Source: Ziziphus jujuba
Lineage: Eukaryota > Streptophyta > Magnoliopsida > Rosales > Rhamnaceae
Direction: 5' to 3'
Length of the DNA stretch: 64,000 nucleotides
Assembly: GCF_031755915.1 (NCBI RefSeq)
Contig: NC_083387.1
Span: forward strand, 26,787,001-26,851,000
The notes under the pieces: model-generated
The model's input: only the letters and a program-made list of their open reading frames with translations
What the model was told of the DNA's origin: nothing
The model's database searches: none
In this document: piece by piece, positions 1 to 10,164 of the stretch
How the letters are laid out: every line of letters begins with the position of its first letter
Numbering within the stretch: the first letter of the stretch is position 1
Translations under genes and position numbers: made by a program

Positions 1-2110
1 AAACCGGCATACGGTCGCGTGGCGTCCCACTGCGCCGCTGCTAACCTGGTGTCCCGGCCAAGGGGGTGGCCTACCCTCATCCGATGGCAACCACAGGACA
101 ACCTTATCATATCAACCGCGCGCTACTCACACCCACCTGCGCGCTAATCACAACCGTGTGCACACTAACCATATCACATATAAACAGAAAACCAGTACGT
201 GCACGGTGCATCCAAAAATCATAAAATCCACATGTTTAAATTATATAACAAATTTCACATTTTTCATAAACATAGCGGGCATAGTCCATCCGCTTGAACC
301 CGGAAATTCTCCGTAATTTCTTTATAATCAACACCATAAATTCCATGATTTTCAAATCCATCAATTCAAATATCCACATTTTCTCAATAGCATAAATAAT
401 TCTCGAAATATAATAATCAAATCTCATAATATTCCATGGGCATATTTTATAAAAATTGAAATCACCAACATAACCAAATATTTTCCTTGAAATATTTGAA
501 AGTCAAATCGTGCCCAATTTACCATTAAAACCACACCAATTTCAAAATCCTCAAAACCATAAAATAATTTCACATGGCATAAATTTGTAGAATGCACATT
601 TTCTTAAATCCAATAAATTCATAAATAATTCCACAATAAATCCAATAAATATTTGGCACATAGAAATTAAATTCCAAATATTTAAATCGCACATAATATA
701 TTCACCAAATAAATTCCCAAAATTAATTTGAAGGTGGGTCACTCACCTGGAGCACGCAATTAACCCATGACCCACTACGGGATCAATTCTACGACTCACC
801 GGTGCTCCTAGAACAAAATTCACAGGCAGTCAAATAAATTAATATTTTATTCGGATAAATAATACCTGGTACCCGGGGGGTCAAAACATAAACGATACCT
901 AGAATTTACGAGTTATATACCGAATCGAAGCTCGAGTGATGCTGATCACAGATTCGGTCTCAATTTCCAAGGATTGTACCCGACGGGGTCGGAATTTCAC
1001 CGGGAAGCTTTTCGGGTTTCGGCTCCGCAATTCTCCCAAACCGTCACGAATTGGCGGAAACGGAAGCCGGATTCGGGTTCAGGAGGTCGAACACTGCGGA
1101 CTGGAGCTGGCCGGAATTTCGGATACTCGCCGGAACAGTATTTTCCGGCGAGCTGCCGCGGTCACCGGCAACCGTCGCCGGCGGGGCGCTTGCGGTGGCC
1201 GTTGGTCGTGAAAATTTGCAGTCTTGTAGATCGTGAGGAGAGCAATCCAATGGGACCGGCGGTGAGCAAAACGGAGGCCGGACGGCGAAGAAATCACCGT
1301 TTGAAGATTTCCGGCCCCTCGCCGGAAAACGTTCCGATCCCGGCGCGTCGGTGGTCCGATGGCCATGATTTTTAGTGGGTCGGTCGGACTTGAGGAGGGG
1401 ATCAAGGCTAGCTGGCGCGTGTGGCCGGAAAATGGCCGGAATAGTGTCGATTCGCGGTGGCCGGAGGTGAAGGGGAAAAAGTCGCCGCCGAACTTCGGAG
1501 CTCCGATCCGGGCGCGTCCGGCGGCCGTTCACCGTGAAATTTGGAGGTTTTGCCGGAAATGAGGTGGGCAATCTGCCTGGCCGGCGCGTGTACAGTAACT
1601 CGGCCGGAACAGTGCAAAAATTCGGGTGGCCGGCGGTCCTCTCTCTCTCTCTTTCTCTCTCCTCTCTCTCTTTCTCTCTCTTCCCCGAGAGTTTTACCAA
1701 ATAAAAACCCTTGTTTGACACTGTTCATACCACGTGGACCAATCAGAAGCTGACACGTGGCGTTTTAACCGGATGTCCGTTTTGAGCGTGCCGCTAGTCT
1801 GTGAACTCGTATCGACGAGCACTTCACAACCATGTACGAGTCAAAGCTCAATTCCCCATAAACAAAAAGTCAACTCCGGCACCCCTGGACAGTTTGGACC
1901 GCAACTTGTTTCACCCATAACTTTCAAACCGTAGCTCCGTTTTCGACGTGCTACCAGTCTACGAACTCAGGGCATCGTGCACTTCGCCCCGGTACCCTGG
2001 TCAACTCGAAATTCCCACCGAGTCAAAAAGTCAACTTTTGACCCCTTGGTCAACGGTCAACCTCGGTCAACGTGCACGGATTCCGGTGCGATTCGGGACG
2101 GGGTGTTACA
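1..2110 (-). mobile_element. LTR retrotransposon end (probably Ty3/gypsy-type LTR), left part outside window
   Basis: On the minus strand the block starts TGTAACACCCC, a common start of plant gypsy-type LTRs (TG..CA ends). It is followed by short repeated phrases around GTTGACC/AAAGTTGAC between about 1865 and 2095. The right border at 2110 is sharp: position 2111 onward is the promoter sequence seen intact upstream of the third and fifth proline-rich genes. The block is far richer in GC than its surroundings, especially 940-1640, and holds a (CT)n run at 1639-1682. No gag, protease or reverse transcriptase coding is visible. The long antisense reading frame at 1044-1721 is low-complexity and unlike a gag. 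Superfamily is inferred from the ends only. The 5-bp target duplicate would be CTCAT (2111-2115), with its partner outside the window. Confidence 0.65.
1639..1682. repeat. (CT)n microsatellite inside the LTR
   Basis: Imperfect TC/CTT run within the GC-rich LTR block. It accounts for the Arg/Glu-rich antisense reading frame there. Confidence 0.85.
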
Positions 2111-2121
2111 CTCATGTTCTG

Positions 2122-2134
2122 ATAACCAAACACC
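2122..2134 (+). promoter_or_regulatory. Conserved promoter 13-mer of proline-rich gene 1
   Basis: ATAACCAAACACC, identical in all five proline-rich genes of the array. It contains ACCAAAC, which fits the plant MYB P-box/AC-type consensus ACCWAMC. Here it lies only 11 bp from the LTR border and has been pushed to 886 bp from the ATG by the hAT MITE; it would be about 212 bp away without it. Confidence 0.55.
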
Positions 2135-2176
2135 TGGACAAATATAACTAGTTGGATTAAAGAAGGTGAGCAAACT

Positions 2177-2842
2177 TAGACCTGGCAAATTGGATCATGA
2201 CACGGCGACATGACTCGAAAATGACACGGAATAAATGGGTTTGGGTTTATTATAAATGGATTCGGATCATAATCGGATCAACCCGTTTAACACGAATATT
2301 AATCGTGTCGTTTTCTGGTTGACCTGTTTAACTCGAAATTGACCCGTTACGACCCATTTATTGAACGTGTCAGTCTCAACCCGATACGATTATACACCTA
2401 TTACAACCCATTTAAATTTAATTTTAAATTAATATTTTATCACTAATATAATATTTAATAACTAAAAAATATTATAAATTAAAAATTTTATAAAAATAAT
2501 TTTCTAAAAACAAAAAATACATCTTTAATAAAACAAAAACATAAAAATAAAATTTTTTTTGGGTTAATAGGTTAATTTTCGGATTAACGGGTTAATAGGT
2601 TAGTTTTCGGGTTAATAGGTCAATTTCAGGTTAATGGGTTAATAGGTCAACACGACCCGTTAAAATAATCGTATTAAACGGGTAGTGTCGTGTCGTGTTG
2701 ACCTGTTTATAAACAGGTCGGGTTAGTGTTTTAGGTACCTGACACGATTAATAAATGGGTCATGTTCGGGTTAGGTATTTTTGACACGATTATTAAACAG
2801 GTTGACACGAACACGACCCACGAACACGAATTGCCAGGTATA
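2177..2842. mobile_element. Non-autonomous hAT MITE (666 bp) with 8-bp target duplication
   Basis: Ends are TAGACCTGGCAA on the left and, reversed, TATACCTGGCAA on the right. They are flanked by perfect 8-bp direct repeats AGCAAACT (2169-2176 and 2843-2850). The uninterrupted site AGCAAACTGCTG is present upstream of the third proline-rich gene (about 9654-9665), so this is a clean insertion. The interior carries repeated GGGTTAATAGGT-like units (about 2560-2660) and ACACGA/GACCCGTTT phrases on both sides, with no coding capacity. An 8-bp duplication and a TAG..CCTGGCAA end are typical of hAT elements. Confidence 0.9.
2560..2660. repeat. GGGTTAATAGGT minisatellite inside the hAT MITE
   Basis: Four to five diverged copies of a roughly 20-bp unit (GGGTTAATAGGTTARTTTTC-like) lie in tandem. 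They are part of the element interior. Confidence 0.65.
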
Positions 2843-2920
2843 AGCAAACTGCTGTCAATCATCTTTCTATATCTTTTACCAAACACACATGAAGACCATG
2901 TACATGCATTTCCGTACATC

Positions 2921-2930
2921 TATTTAAAAA
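2921..2930 (+). promoter_or_regulatory. Probable TATA box of proline-rich gene 1 (degenerate)
   Basis: TATTTAAAAA at the position where copies 3 and 5 have TATATAAA. It lies about 85 bp before the ATG. Confidence 0.5.
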
Positions 2931-3007
2931 CCCAAAATAGCCTTGAAGTTTCTCGTCCAAAAAACCGAAAACTCAAATTTTATAAAATCTTCAATTTTCA
3001 TTCAGCA

Positions 3008-3346
3008 ATGGCCTTCAGAAATTCCTTGTTCCTAGCCATATACTTTGTTGGTTTTGCCTTCTTGAGCAACATCAATGTTGGATTAGCAGGTCGTCAACTT
3101 TTGCAAACAACAAGCACTCCTCCAAATTTGCCAAAGGTTCCACCATTGCCTATCATACCAAACTTGCCAACTATGCCCACAATGCCAACCACTCTGCCTC
3201 CTCTTCCCAGCATACCAACCATCCCCACCATCCCGAAGCTGAGCTTGCCTCCTCTTCCGGCGAAAATTCCCTCCATCGCTACAATCCCAACTACTATCCC
3301 ACCCATCCCTTTCTTTTCTCCACCACCTGCTAAAACCAGCCCTTGA
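3008..3346 (+). CDS. Proline-rich gene 1 (A type): short secreted PELPK1-like protein, 112 aa
   Basis: Single-exon gene. Residues 1-27 form a signal peptide: basic N-terminus, hydrophobic core, and probable cleavage after ..VGLA. The conserved GRQLLQT follows. The rest has proline at nearly every third position (PxxPxxP with PNLP, PTMP and PPLP units) and ends FFSPPPAKTSP. This resembles short cell-wall PELPK1-like proteins, although the Glu of PELPK is replaced by Asn/Thr/Ser. There is no Tyr for extensin-type cross-linking. The ATG is chosen because the homology and signal peptide begin there; the frame is open further upstream only by chance. Compared with copies 3 and 5 it has substitutions at conserved positions (IAT for IPT, IPPIP for IPSIP, IIP for TIP). 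Its promoter is interrupted by two transposons, so expression may differ from its siblings. The cell-wall role is inferred from family resemblance. Confidence 0.85.
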   Translation: MAFRNSLFLAIYFVGFAFLSNINVGLAGRQLLQTTSTPPNLPKVPPLPIIPNLPTMPTMPTTLPPLPSIPTIPTIPKLSLPPLPAKIPSIATIPTTIPPIPFFSPPPAKTSP

Positions 3347-6300
3347 ATATTTTCACTCTGCAGCAGTAGTTTTCTGTATAAACTCTGAGATTTCTCTTAT
3401 ACACATTTGCCTTTTTTTTTCTCTTTTTTTTTTGCGAGGAGATTTATGTGTGCTATTTATTCTATTAAGTCTGTGGCAGTGTATTTGATTTGTTGTGATC
3501 CAGCTTAATTTACTTTTAGAGCTCATTACTTCTATGTTTATTTGGAAGTTTATATAGTTTAATTTCTCATATTTGTGAGTCGTCAGATCCCAATTTTCGA
3601 TCCACGTACCAATTAAGAAAAATGATAAAAGAGCGAAGATAATAGTGCAACAAAAAATAAGTTCAGCATACATGGTGCCAAAGTTCGAAGGAGAAAAAGA
3701 AAAGGAAAAAAAAAAAGAAAAAGTAGTGCCAAGAAAAAAAAAAAAAATTACGTTCACACTGTCAAAGCTCTAAGAAAACATCCCTAATCTTCTTATTGAA
3801 AATGTTGTTTGTCTTATTGACTCGGAGCTTTCCACCACTTACTAAAGGCCTTGGTCACGAAGAAGTAAATTCATGGGTTTTGATCCACCAAGAAACATGG
3901 TTCTAGGCTCAATTTTAAACTTTTTCACGCATTAGATCTTTGGACTAAATTGAAGCAATTTCTAACATTTCTAGTAAAAAGGTTGGCCAGCTTCTGTCTC
4001 ATCTTTTTATATATATATATATATATATCTTTTGTTGTTTATTTCTTTACTTCTATATTTTCCAACATCTTTGGAAATTGTTTTCGAAGGTTAGGGTGAA
4101 CTGCATTGCAAAGAAATAGATGAGCTTTATCCTCTAGGATTGTTCAATTTTTATAATTATTCTCTTTGCTTTTCTTTTTCGTGACAATTTTATATACAAA
4201 ATGTATTATTGAGTTCTAGATAAAGAAATCTAAATACAAAAAAAAAGGGAGAAAAATCTTCTAAAAAATATTAGTACAACAAAAAGAAAAGCTCTTGCTC
4301 CTAACCTTTAAGAAAATAACAAAAATAATTACGAAAAATAAAATAAAATAAGAAAATCATCCAGTAGAAAAAAGGAAGAGAATTTTGGTGATACATTTAA
4401 TTAAATGAATTGAAGAAGCAGGAGATAAGTTTGAATAGGAAAAATAATGAGTGGTAGAGGAAAAGAGGGTGATCCATAATTTTAGTGACTTGAACATTTT
4501 AAAGTATATTACAAACTGCTACAATAACTCAAAGAACAAAAGCTTATCTATTTTTATCAAAATAACATAGAAACCATTTTTAACTATGTATCTCCATCTA
4601 TAAAAACCCAAGATATTATTATATTTTTTATCTATAAAATCCACACACACACACATATATATATACACTGGAAAAGATTTTACACTATATATTTTCTCAT
4701 ATTAACTCTATCATAATTTAATTAGTACGTGGATAGATTTCTTTAAATTGTTTCTATATATTTGACTGCCATCAAACTAATTACATCATTTTTGTTGTGC
4801 TATTTTTGAATTATAATAAAGAGAGATGGAGATCTAACTAATGACCCAACCGATATTAATTGGATCGAACAATTTTAAATTTAATCTAATCAGCTTTGAA
4901 TTATGCCCAATTTAACTTTGTTTGACTTAAATGGTAGAGTACAATTCATATAATCCAATGCAATGTCCCAAAATTTTTCTAAACGTGTATTACAACTTTT
5001 TAATAGCTCTTCCTTACTTTTAAAATCTTATCTTCTCACATTCTTTTTTTCCGTTTGGCAATCGGCACTTCGAATTTTTAAGTGGTTAGACCAACACTTC
5101 AAAATAATAACAAAGAGTACAAATATATCATATTTATATAAATTAATATAATTAACTACAAACTGATTTTTAACGTCGAAGACCTTACCAAATAGATTCG
5201 CAGTATTTTGTCTTTCACGTCAAATTAATTATACCAGTGTTGCAATATAGTGATGATATTAAAACTGAATTCATGCCTATTCTTTTTTTTTTTTTCTTTT
5301 TTCCTTTTTGTAAATAATAATGTTGTTTAACATATCGTAAACAATTAGACAAAAATATTTGATTGGTAAACCCATTTTTTTTAGGTGATTTTAAGTTATG
5401 TGAAATGCCACATCACCAATTTTTTAAATAAAACATTTTTATTTTTGCTTTTTGGATCTCGATCTTGATTATTAAAGCCTCATAGCAAATCTCTAATTTT
5501 AATGGACATTCACTAATTAATTAATTATTGAAAATACTCAAACAATTTCATTTATTACAATATATAGCTAATCACAATAATCACGAACTGTTCGATTCAT
5601 AATGACATTGATATGCATCCAAGAATTATAAGTGCAAATGGCACATATATATATATATATATATATATCAGTTTTAGGATGTCGAATAAGTTAGTTCAGT
5701 TGGTATGCTTTTGTTCGAAACATGCTTCATTTCCTTTTTATTAGAAATTATTCTGATCATATATATATATATATATATATCAATTTTAGGATTAAAACTT
5801 AAACAAGATTAAATTGAGGAAGTCAATTTCTCCAAAAAAAAATAAATATATATATATATACAAAAATGATACAAAATTGAGTTTCTTGCAACTTTTTCCT
5901 TTAATCGAGACCCTCGATTTTTAATCAGAACAGTTGATCATAACAGGATGAAACTGATGGAAAGATGCATTAAATTAAAGACACGTGTTGGTTTTCTATT
6001 AGCCACGTTATAGTTTTGAGTTAACAATCAATTTTTATTACTACTAAAAGAAACTAACTGCGAAAAAGGGCCAAAAAAAAAAAAAAAAAAAAGTTCATTA
6101 GAAGGCCTTCAATTGCAGCTGTGCCAAATTAGGAAAACTGCAATAAACAAACAGAATATTGTTTCTCCATAAGTGAAATGTAGACTTTAGTTAGTTTTAT
6201 TTCCTATAATTATAATAGTTACACATTGACTTTAAAGTATTACATTTCACTTGTTGACCTTTCCGATTTGCAATGAGTTTGGTGGCTAAGATGGTCCAAC

Positions 6301-6363
6301 AATTTGGTGAACTAAGGTGTTAATGTAGATTTGAAACTATATATTATAAACTGATCATTTTAG
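3347..6363. other. Intergenic DNA between proline-rich genes 1 and 2 (first repeat unit)
   Basis: AT-rich and without a convincing coding region. It is collinear with 10165-13311 at high identity apart from small indels, so it belongs to the duplicated unit. It holds several (AT)n runs (about 4010-4028, 5647-5668, 5760-5780) and poly-A tracts. Confidence 0.8.
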
Positions 6364-6376
6364 ATAACCAAACACC
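6364..6376 (+). promoter_or_regulatory. Conserved promoter 13-mer of proline-rich gene 2
   Basis: ATAACCAAACACC, 282 bp before the ATG. It is followed by a diverged block shared with the A-type genes (GACAATTATA.., GGTGAACAAACT). Confidence 0.55.
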
Positions 6377-6528
6377 CTAGACAATTATATAAGATGGTAC
6401 GCAACTTGATAAGGTGAACAAACTACGTCAGAAAACTCAAAGGCTAGAGAACATTCTCTCTCTTTCTTCCCAACCAAACATGAAAATAGTGTATCCTAAT
6501 TGGGCACTACTCCATGACTCTCCATATC

Positions 6529-6536
6529 TATAAAAA
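6529..6536 (+). promoter_or_regulatory. TATA box of proline-rich gene 2
   Basis: TATAAAAA about 117 bp before the ATG, identical in the paralogue at 13467. Confidence 0.6.
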
Positions 6537-6645
6537 CCCAAAGTTATATAGCCTCCAAATCCATCATACAAGATCAAAACTGAACCTTTCATTTTTAATA
6601 TTAATTCAGTTTGTAAGAGATTTCCTCTTGAATTTTCATTTAGCC

Positions 6646-6990
6646 ATGGCTTTGAGCAATTCCTTCTTCTTGGCCTTATGCTTTGGTGGTTTTGTATTTT
6701 TGAGCAATATCAATGTTGGCCTAGCAGGTCGTCAGCTTTTGCAAACAACTCCTCCAAATTTGCCCAAATTGCCTCCATTGCCTACCATGCCAAACTTACC
6801 TCCTTTGCCCACATTGCCAACAACACAACCATCTCTGCCTCCACTTCCAACCATCCCAAACATCCCCAATCTCCCGAAGCTGAGCTTCCCGCCCCTGCCA
6901 GCGACTTCGCTTCCAAACATTCCCTCCATCCCAACAATCCCATCCAATATCCCTTTCTTCTCCCCACCACCTTCAAAAACCAGCCCTTGA
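6646..6990 (+). CDS. Proline-rich gene 2 (B type): short secreted PELPK1-like protein, 114 aa
   Basis: Single exon. It has a signal peptide (MALSNSFFLALCF.., cleavage expected after ..VGLA), then GRQLLQTTPPNLPKLPPLP and a proline-every-third-residue body ending FFSPPPSKTSP. B-type copies differ from A-type by MALSNS at the start, a TTQPSLP segment, and LSFPPLPATSLPNIP near the C-terminus. Translation probably starts at this in-frame ATG: the open frame reaches back to 6514, but those extra 44 codons lie over the TATA box and leader. Secretion to the cell wall is inferred. The closest relative is the gene at 13584. The 3' end carries a shared AATAAA at 7162. Confidence 0.87.
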   Translation: MALSNSFFLALCFGGFVFLSNINVGLAGRQLLQTTPPNLPKLPPLPTMPNLPPLPTLPTTQPSLPPLPTIPNIPNLPKLSFPPLPATSLPNIPSIPTIPSNIPFFSPPPSKTSP

Positions 6991-7161
6991 AGATATATGT
7001 TCACTCTGCATTGTTCTGTTCTCTGGAGTAGTACATGCTCCATAAATATGATACATTATTTGCTTTATAGCGAGGACATCCTATGTGTGTGATCTTCTAG
7101 TATTCTACGGAGTTTGTAGCAGTATATTTAATTTGTTTGCGTTGTAGTTTCATTCATAGAT

Positions 7162-7167
7162 AATAAA
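7162..7167 (+). terminator. Probable polyadenylation signal of proline-rich gene 2
   Basis: AATAAA about 170 bp after the stop, in a stretch conserved with gene 4 (14107-14112). Confidence 0.45.
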
Positions 7168-7691
7168 ATAATGTATCTGATACTGATTTTTTTTTTTTTT
7201 TTTGGTTTGTTGTATGTGTTGTTTACTTTCGGGTTATACTCGATAGATTTCACACAGATGCTATATAATATCTATTCATATAAATTACCGTATTCATGAC
7301 ACATTGTAGCACAATATCATGTCTTTTATTTATGCACCTTCAAATCATATTAATATTATAGTGTTAACATTTAAAATCTATCCCAAAAAAAAAAAACCAG
7401 TGATAACTATTGCCCAAAAAAAGGGAAGAAAGAAACATTTTTATTAATCATGGCCCCTAGAAATATAATTATTAGCTAATGATAAAAGTATTTAAAACAA
7501 AAAACCAAAAAAGAAAACAAAAGAAAACTAATTTTAATGAGTCTTACATTTCAAAAGCAACACAATCTAATTCCATGGTTCCACGTTCTATTTGGGACAA
7601 ATTTCTAGTGTTTCAACAACTTTCCGCTCTTACAGACAGGTGATTCCCATATATATGGGTCTCATGTGAACTTCAAACATGTGAATCCCAT

Positions 7692-7792
7692 ATAGATCTT
7701 ATCTATTTGTGAGAGAGGAATTGTGCGCTCCTGGAAGGATAATAGATCTTGTCCATTTGTAAGAGAGGAATTGTGCTCCTGGAAGGATAATG
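7692..7792. repeat. Tandem duplication of about 50 bp
   Basis: Two adjacent copies of a segment running AGATCTTATCTATTTGT.. to ..CTGGAAGGATAAT. They differ by a few bases and a 2-bp indel. The fourth gene's matching region has only a single related segment. Confidence 0.75.
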
Positions 7793-9535
7793 GATTTTTT
7801 TTAATCTGTTGGTTAATCTAACCTTACTTCAAATAGGGTCTTAAGACAAGAATTCTTATAAATCTTAAAACCAACTGTTTTGAAAAGATCTTGGTCGTTA
7901 AAAAAATATTTAATTTATATTTGAACCAATATCATTTCATACATGATGGATATGAGATTGGATATCACACGGTTTTTACCAATAAAATAATCTGTTAGTA
8001 AGGTAACCTGTTGATACCTCATACCTATTAATACTTACCATAGCAAAATCACACTAGTTTGCTTATGATTATCACAATATATCTCAGTATATTATCACTG
8101 ATCTTGCCTTTTGGTATATCACATTTTTAGAATTCATAGGCCTTATAACGCACTTTAGCTATTTATTGTTTCAAATTTAAATATTTTTTAAAATTTAAAT
8201 ATCATTCGGTCAAAATTAATCTATATATATATATATATATATATTATGGATTTTAGTATTATAAAATGAACAAATTTGATCTGTTAGAAAATAATTCTCA
8301 TGTATGTTAATAACTTATTGACACATGTTACAAGTGTCACGGGTTATCCAACTAGATTTTTAATTTTAATTCATTAATTGAAATGAAATTTTTACCATTT
8401 AAATCATAAGCATGTTCTCAAAATTTTATATTGGAAACTTGTTCCTAAAATTACTCATGAATTAATAATTAAAATTAAAATTATAGAATTTGTAATTAAT
8501 CATCTGTAAAATTTTTCAATGTAAATGATATATTGAAAGAGAAAATTTGGAGCTCTCAAGTAATATTTGTTTGAGTATAGAAATAGTCATATTGGTAAAT
8601 TTGGCACAATGATAAAAAAGTACCACTAAATATGCAAATACATTTTTAGAGCCAACTTCAAACCTTGCCTTCGATCTTCTCTCTCGTATTGTAATATTGA
8701 AAATATATATATATATATATGTTCGAACAAAAACATAGGGTGTTATTAACTAATCACTCTCTTTTTGAACCACAAAAGTCGTATATATAGATTCACTTTA
8801 TTGAAAAATGTGCAGCACCAAATTTTTATGGTTTTTTCTTTTTTATCAACTTCAACATATATATATATATATATATATTTTTTTTTTCTCTGTCAGTCTT
8901 TTTAATATATTTAATTTTATCACTAGTCAATGGCCAATTAGTTAATTTGTTAATTTATATACAAGGTGGCAATAATATTTCCAATGTATTAAAATTCTAT
9001 ATGTGTATATAAAAAATGGTTTTTATTAATACTATCGATAACCATCGTTAATTATACCCATGTACCGAGTATCCATATAGTTTAATTGATTATTCATTTA
9101 TCCATATGATTTTCCTCTCCTCTTTGAAATTTAAAATTCTAGAAAGTACCAAAAAAAAAAAAAAAAACAACCGATTGACAATCAATGTTCATGTCAGCAA
9201 CAAACAACAAAGCCATATATATATATATATATATATTTTGATGACTTCGCTATATGCATTAATTCTTAATTAATTCTCTCCATTATGGGTACCGTTTTTG
9301 GGTCACCAATTGGCTTGGAGTTGGAGTTTGGCAATTGAAGCCAGTTTCTTGTTGAGTTAAAATAACTATCAATCTGGCTTTTTTGTTATCGACATTCCAA
9401 TGCAAAGAGATTCGCGATTGTTAAGATGGGTCAACAATAAGTGAGTTTATATATATATATATATATATATAAACACATATACGGAGGAATGTTATTGTGG
9501 ACAAGTGGTGGGTAACTTTCCACAATAACAATTCC

Positions 9536-9566
<31 letters not shown>

Positions 9567-9606
9567 TATAGAGCTAACTTTGAAACTTGCATAAACTCAT
9601 GTTCTG

Positions 9607-9619
9607 ATAACCAAACACC
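9607..9619 (+). promoter_or_regulatory. Conserved promoter 13-mer of proline-rich gene 3
   Basis: ATAACCAAACACC, 219 bp before the ATG. This copy shows the uninterrupted A-type promoter that is broken by transposons in gene 1. Confidence 0.55.
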
Positions 9620-9738
9620 TAGACAAATATAACTGGATGGATTAGAGAAGGTGAGCAAACTGCTGCGAAAATCCAATCATCTTTCTATATCTTTTCCTAA
9701 ACAGGCATGAAGACCATGTATATGCATTTCCATACATC

Positions 9739-9746
9739 TATATAAA
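9739..9746 (+). promoter_or_regulatory. TATA box of proline-rich gene 3
   Basis: TATATAAA, 87 bp before the ATG. Confidence 0.6.
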
Positions 9747-9825
9747 GACCCAATATAGCCTTGAAGTTTCTCATCCAAAAAACCAAAAATTCAAATTTGA
9801 TAAAATCTTCAATTTCTATTGAGCC

Positions 9826-10164
9826 ATGGCCTTCAGAAATTCCTTGTTCCTAGCCTTATGCTTTGTTGGTTTTGCCTTCTTGAGCAACGTCAATGTTGGA
9901 TTAGCAGGTCGTCAACTTTTGCAAACAGCAAGCACTCCTCCAAATTTGCCAAAGTTGCCACCATTGCCTACCATACCAAACATGCCAACTATGCCCACAA
10001 TGCCAACCACTCTGCCTCCTCTTCCCAGCATACCAACCATCCCCGCCGTCCCGAAACTGAGCTTGCCTCCTCTTCCGGCGAAAATTCCCTCCATCCCCAC
10101 AATCCCAACTACTATCCCATCCATCCCTTTCTTTTCTCCACCACCTGCTAAAACCAGCCCTTGA
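9826..10164 (+). CDS. Proline-rich gene 3 (A type): short secreted PELPK1-like protein, 112 aa
   Basis: Single exon. The signal peptide MAFRNSLFLALCFVGF.. ends near ..VGLA and is followed by GRQLLQTA. The body is a regular P-x-x array with PNLPKLPPLP, PTMP repeats, KLSLPPLPAKIPSIP and the end FFSPPPAKTSP. The proline spacing predicts an extended polyproline-II rod. Proline hydroxylation and wall location are inferred, not visible. It has the same length as genes 1 and 5 with no gaps between them. The neighbouring DNA on both sides matches the first unit, so this gene marks the start of the second repeat unit. The promoter is intact, with 13-mer and TATA box. Confidence 0.88.
   Translation: MAFRNSLFLALCFVGFAFLSNVNVGLAGRQLLQTASTPPNLPKLPPLPTIPNMPTMPTMPTTLPPLPSIPTIPAVPKLSLPPLPAKIPSIPTIPTTIPSIPFFSPPPAKTSP

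Larger units (their letters stand above)
6991..9590. other. Intergenic DNA between proline-rich genes 2 and 3
   Basis: Collinear with 13938-15904 but longer, with extra segments mainly around 7690-8160 and 8900-9240. It holds many (AT)n tracts (about 8222, 8703, 8857, 9215, 9448, 9535) and poly-T/poly-A runs. No coding region is supported. The unit joint with the next A-type promoter lies near 9590. Confidence 0.75.

Noticed and set aside
1044..1721. Antisense open frame of 225 codons in the LTR block
   Set aside because: It is low-complexity (Arg/Glu from a CT repeat, Pro/Arg/Ser from GC-rich sequence), overlaps open frames in other phases and shows no retroelement domain.
2762..3007. Upstream extension of the open frame of proline-rich gene 1
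   Set aside because: It starts inside the hAT MITE and runs over the TATA region. Homology and the signal peptide begin at 3008.
6514..6645. Upstream in-frame ATG for proline-rich gene 2 (and 13452 for gene 4)
   Set aside because: These codons lie at or before the TATA box and leader and would bury the signal peptide 44 residues inside the protein.
6678..7043. Overlapping frames on both strands of the proline-rich genes
   Set aside because: They are by-products of the regular CCA/CCT repeat. No signal peptide or family match, and they recur over every copy.
9431..9676. Small frames rich in Tyr-Ile repeats (also near 25533, 57323, 58310, 61348)
   Set aside because: They are translations of (AT)n microsatellites.
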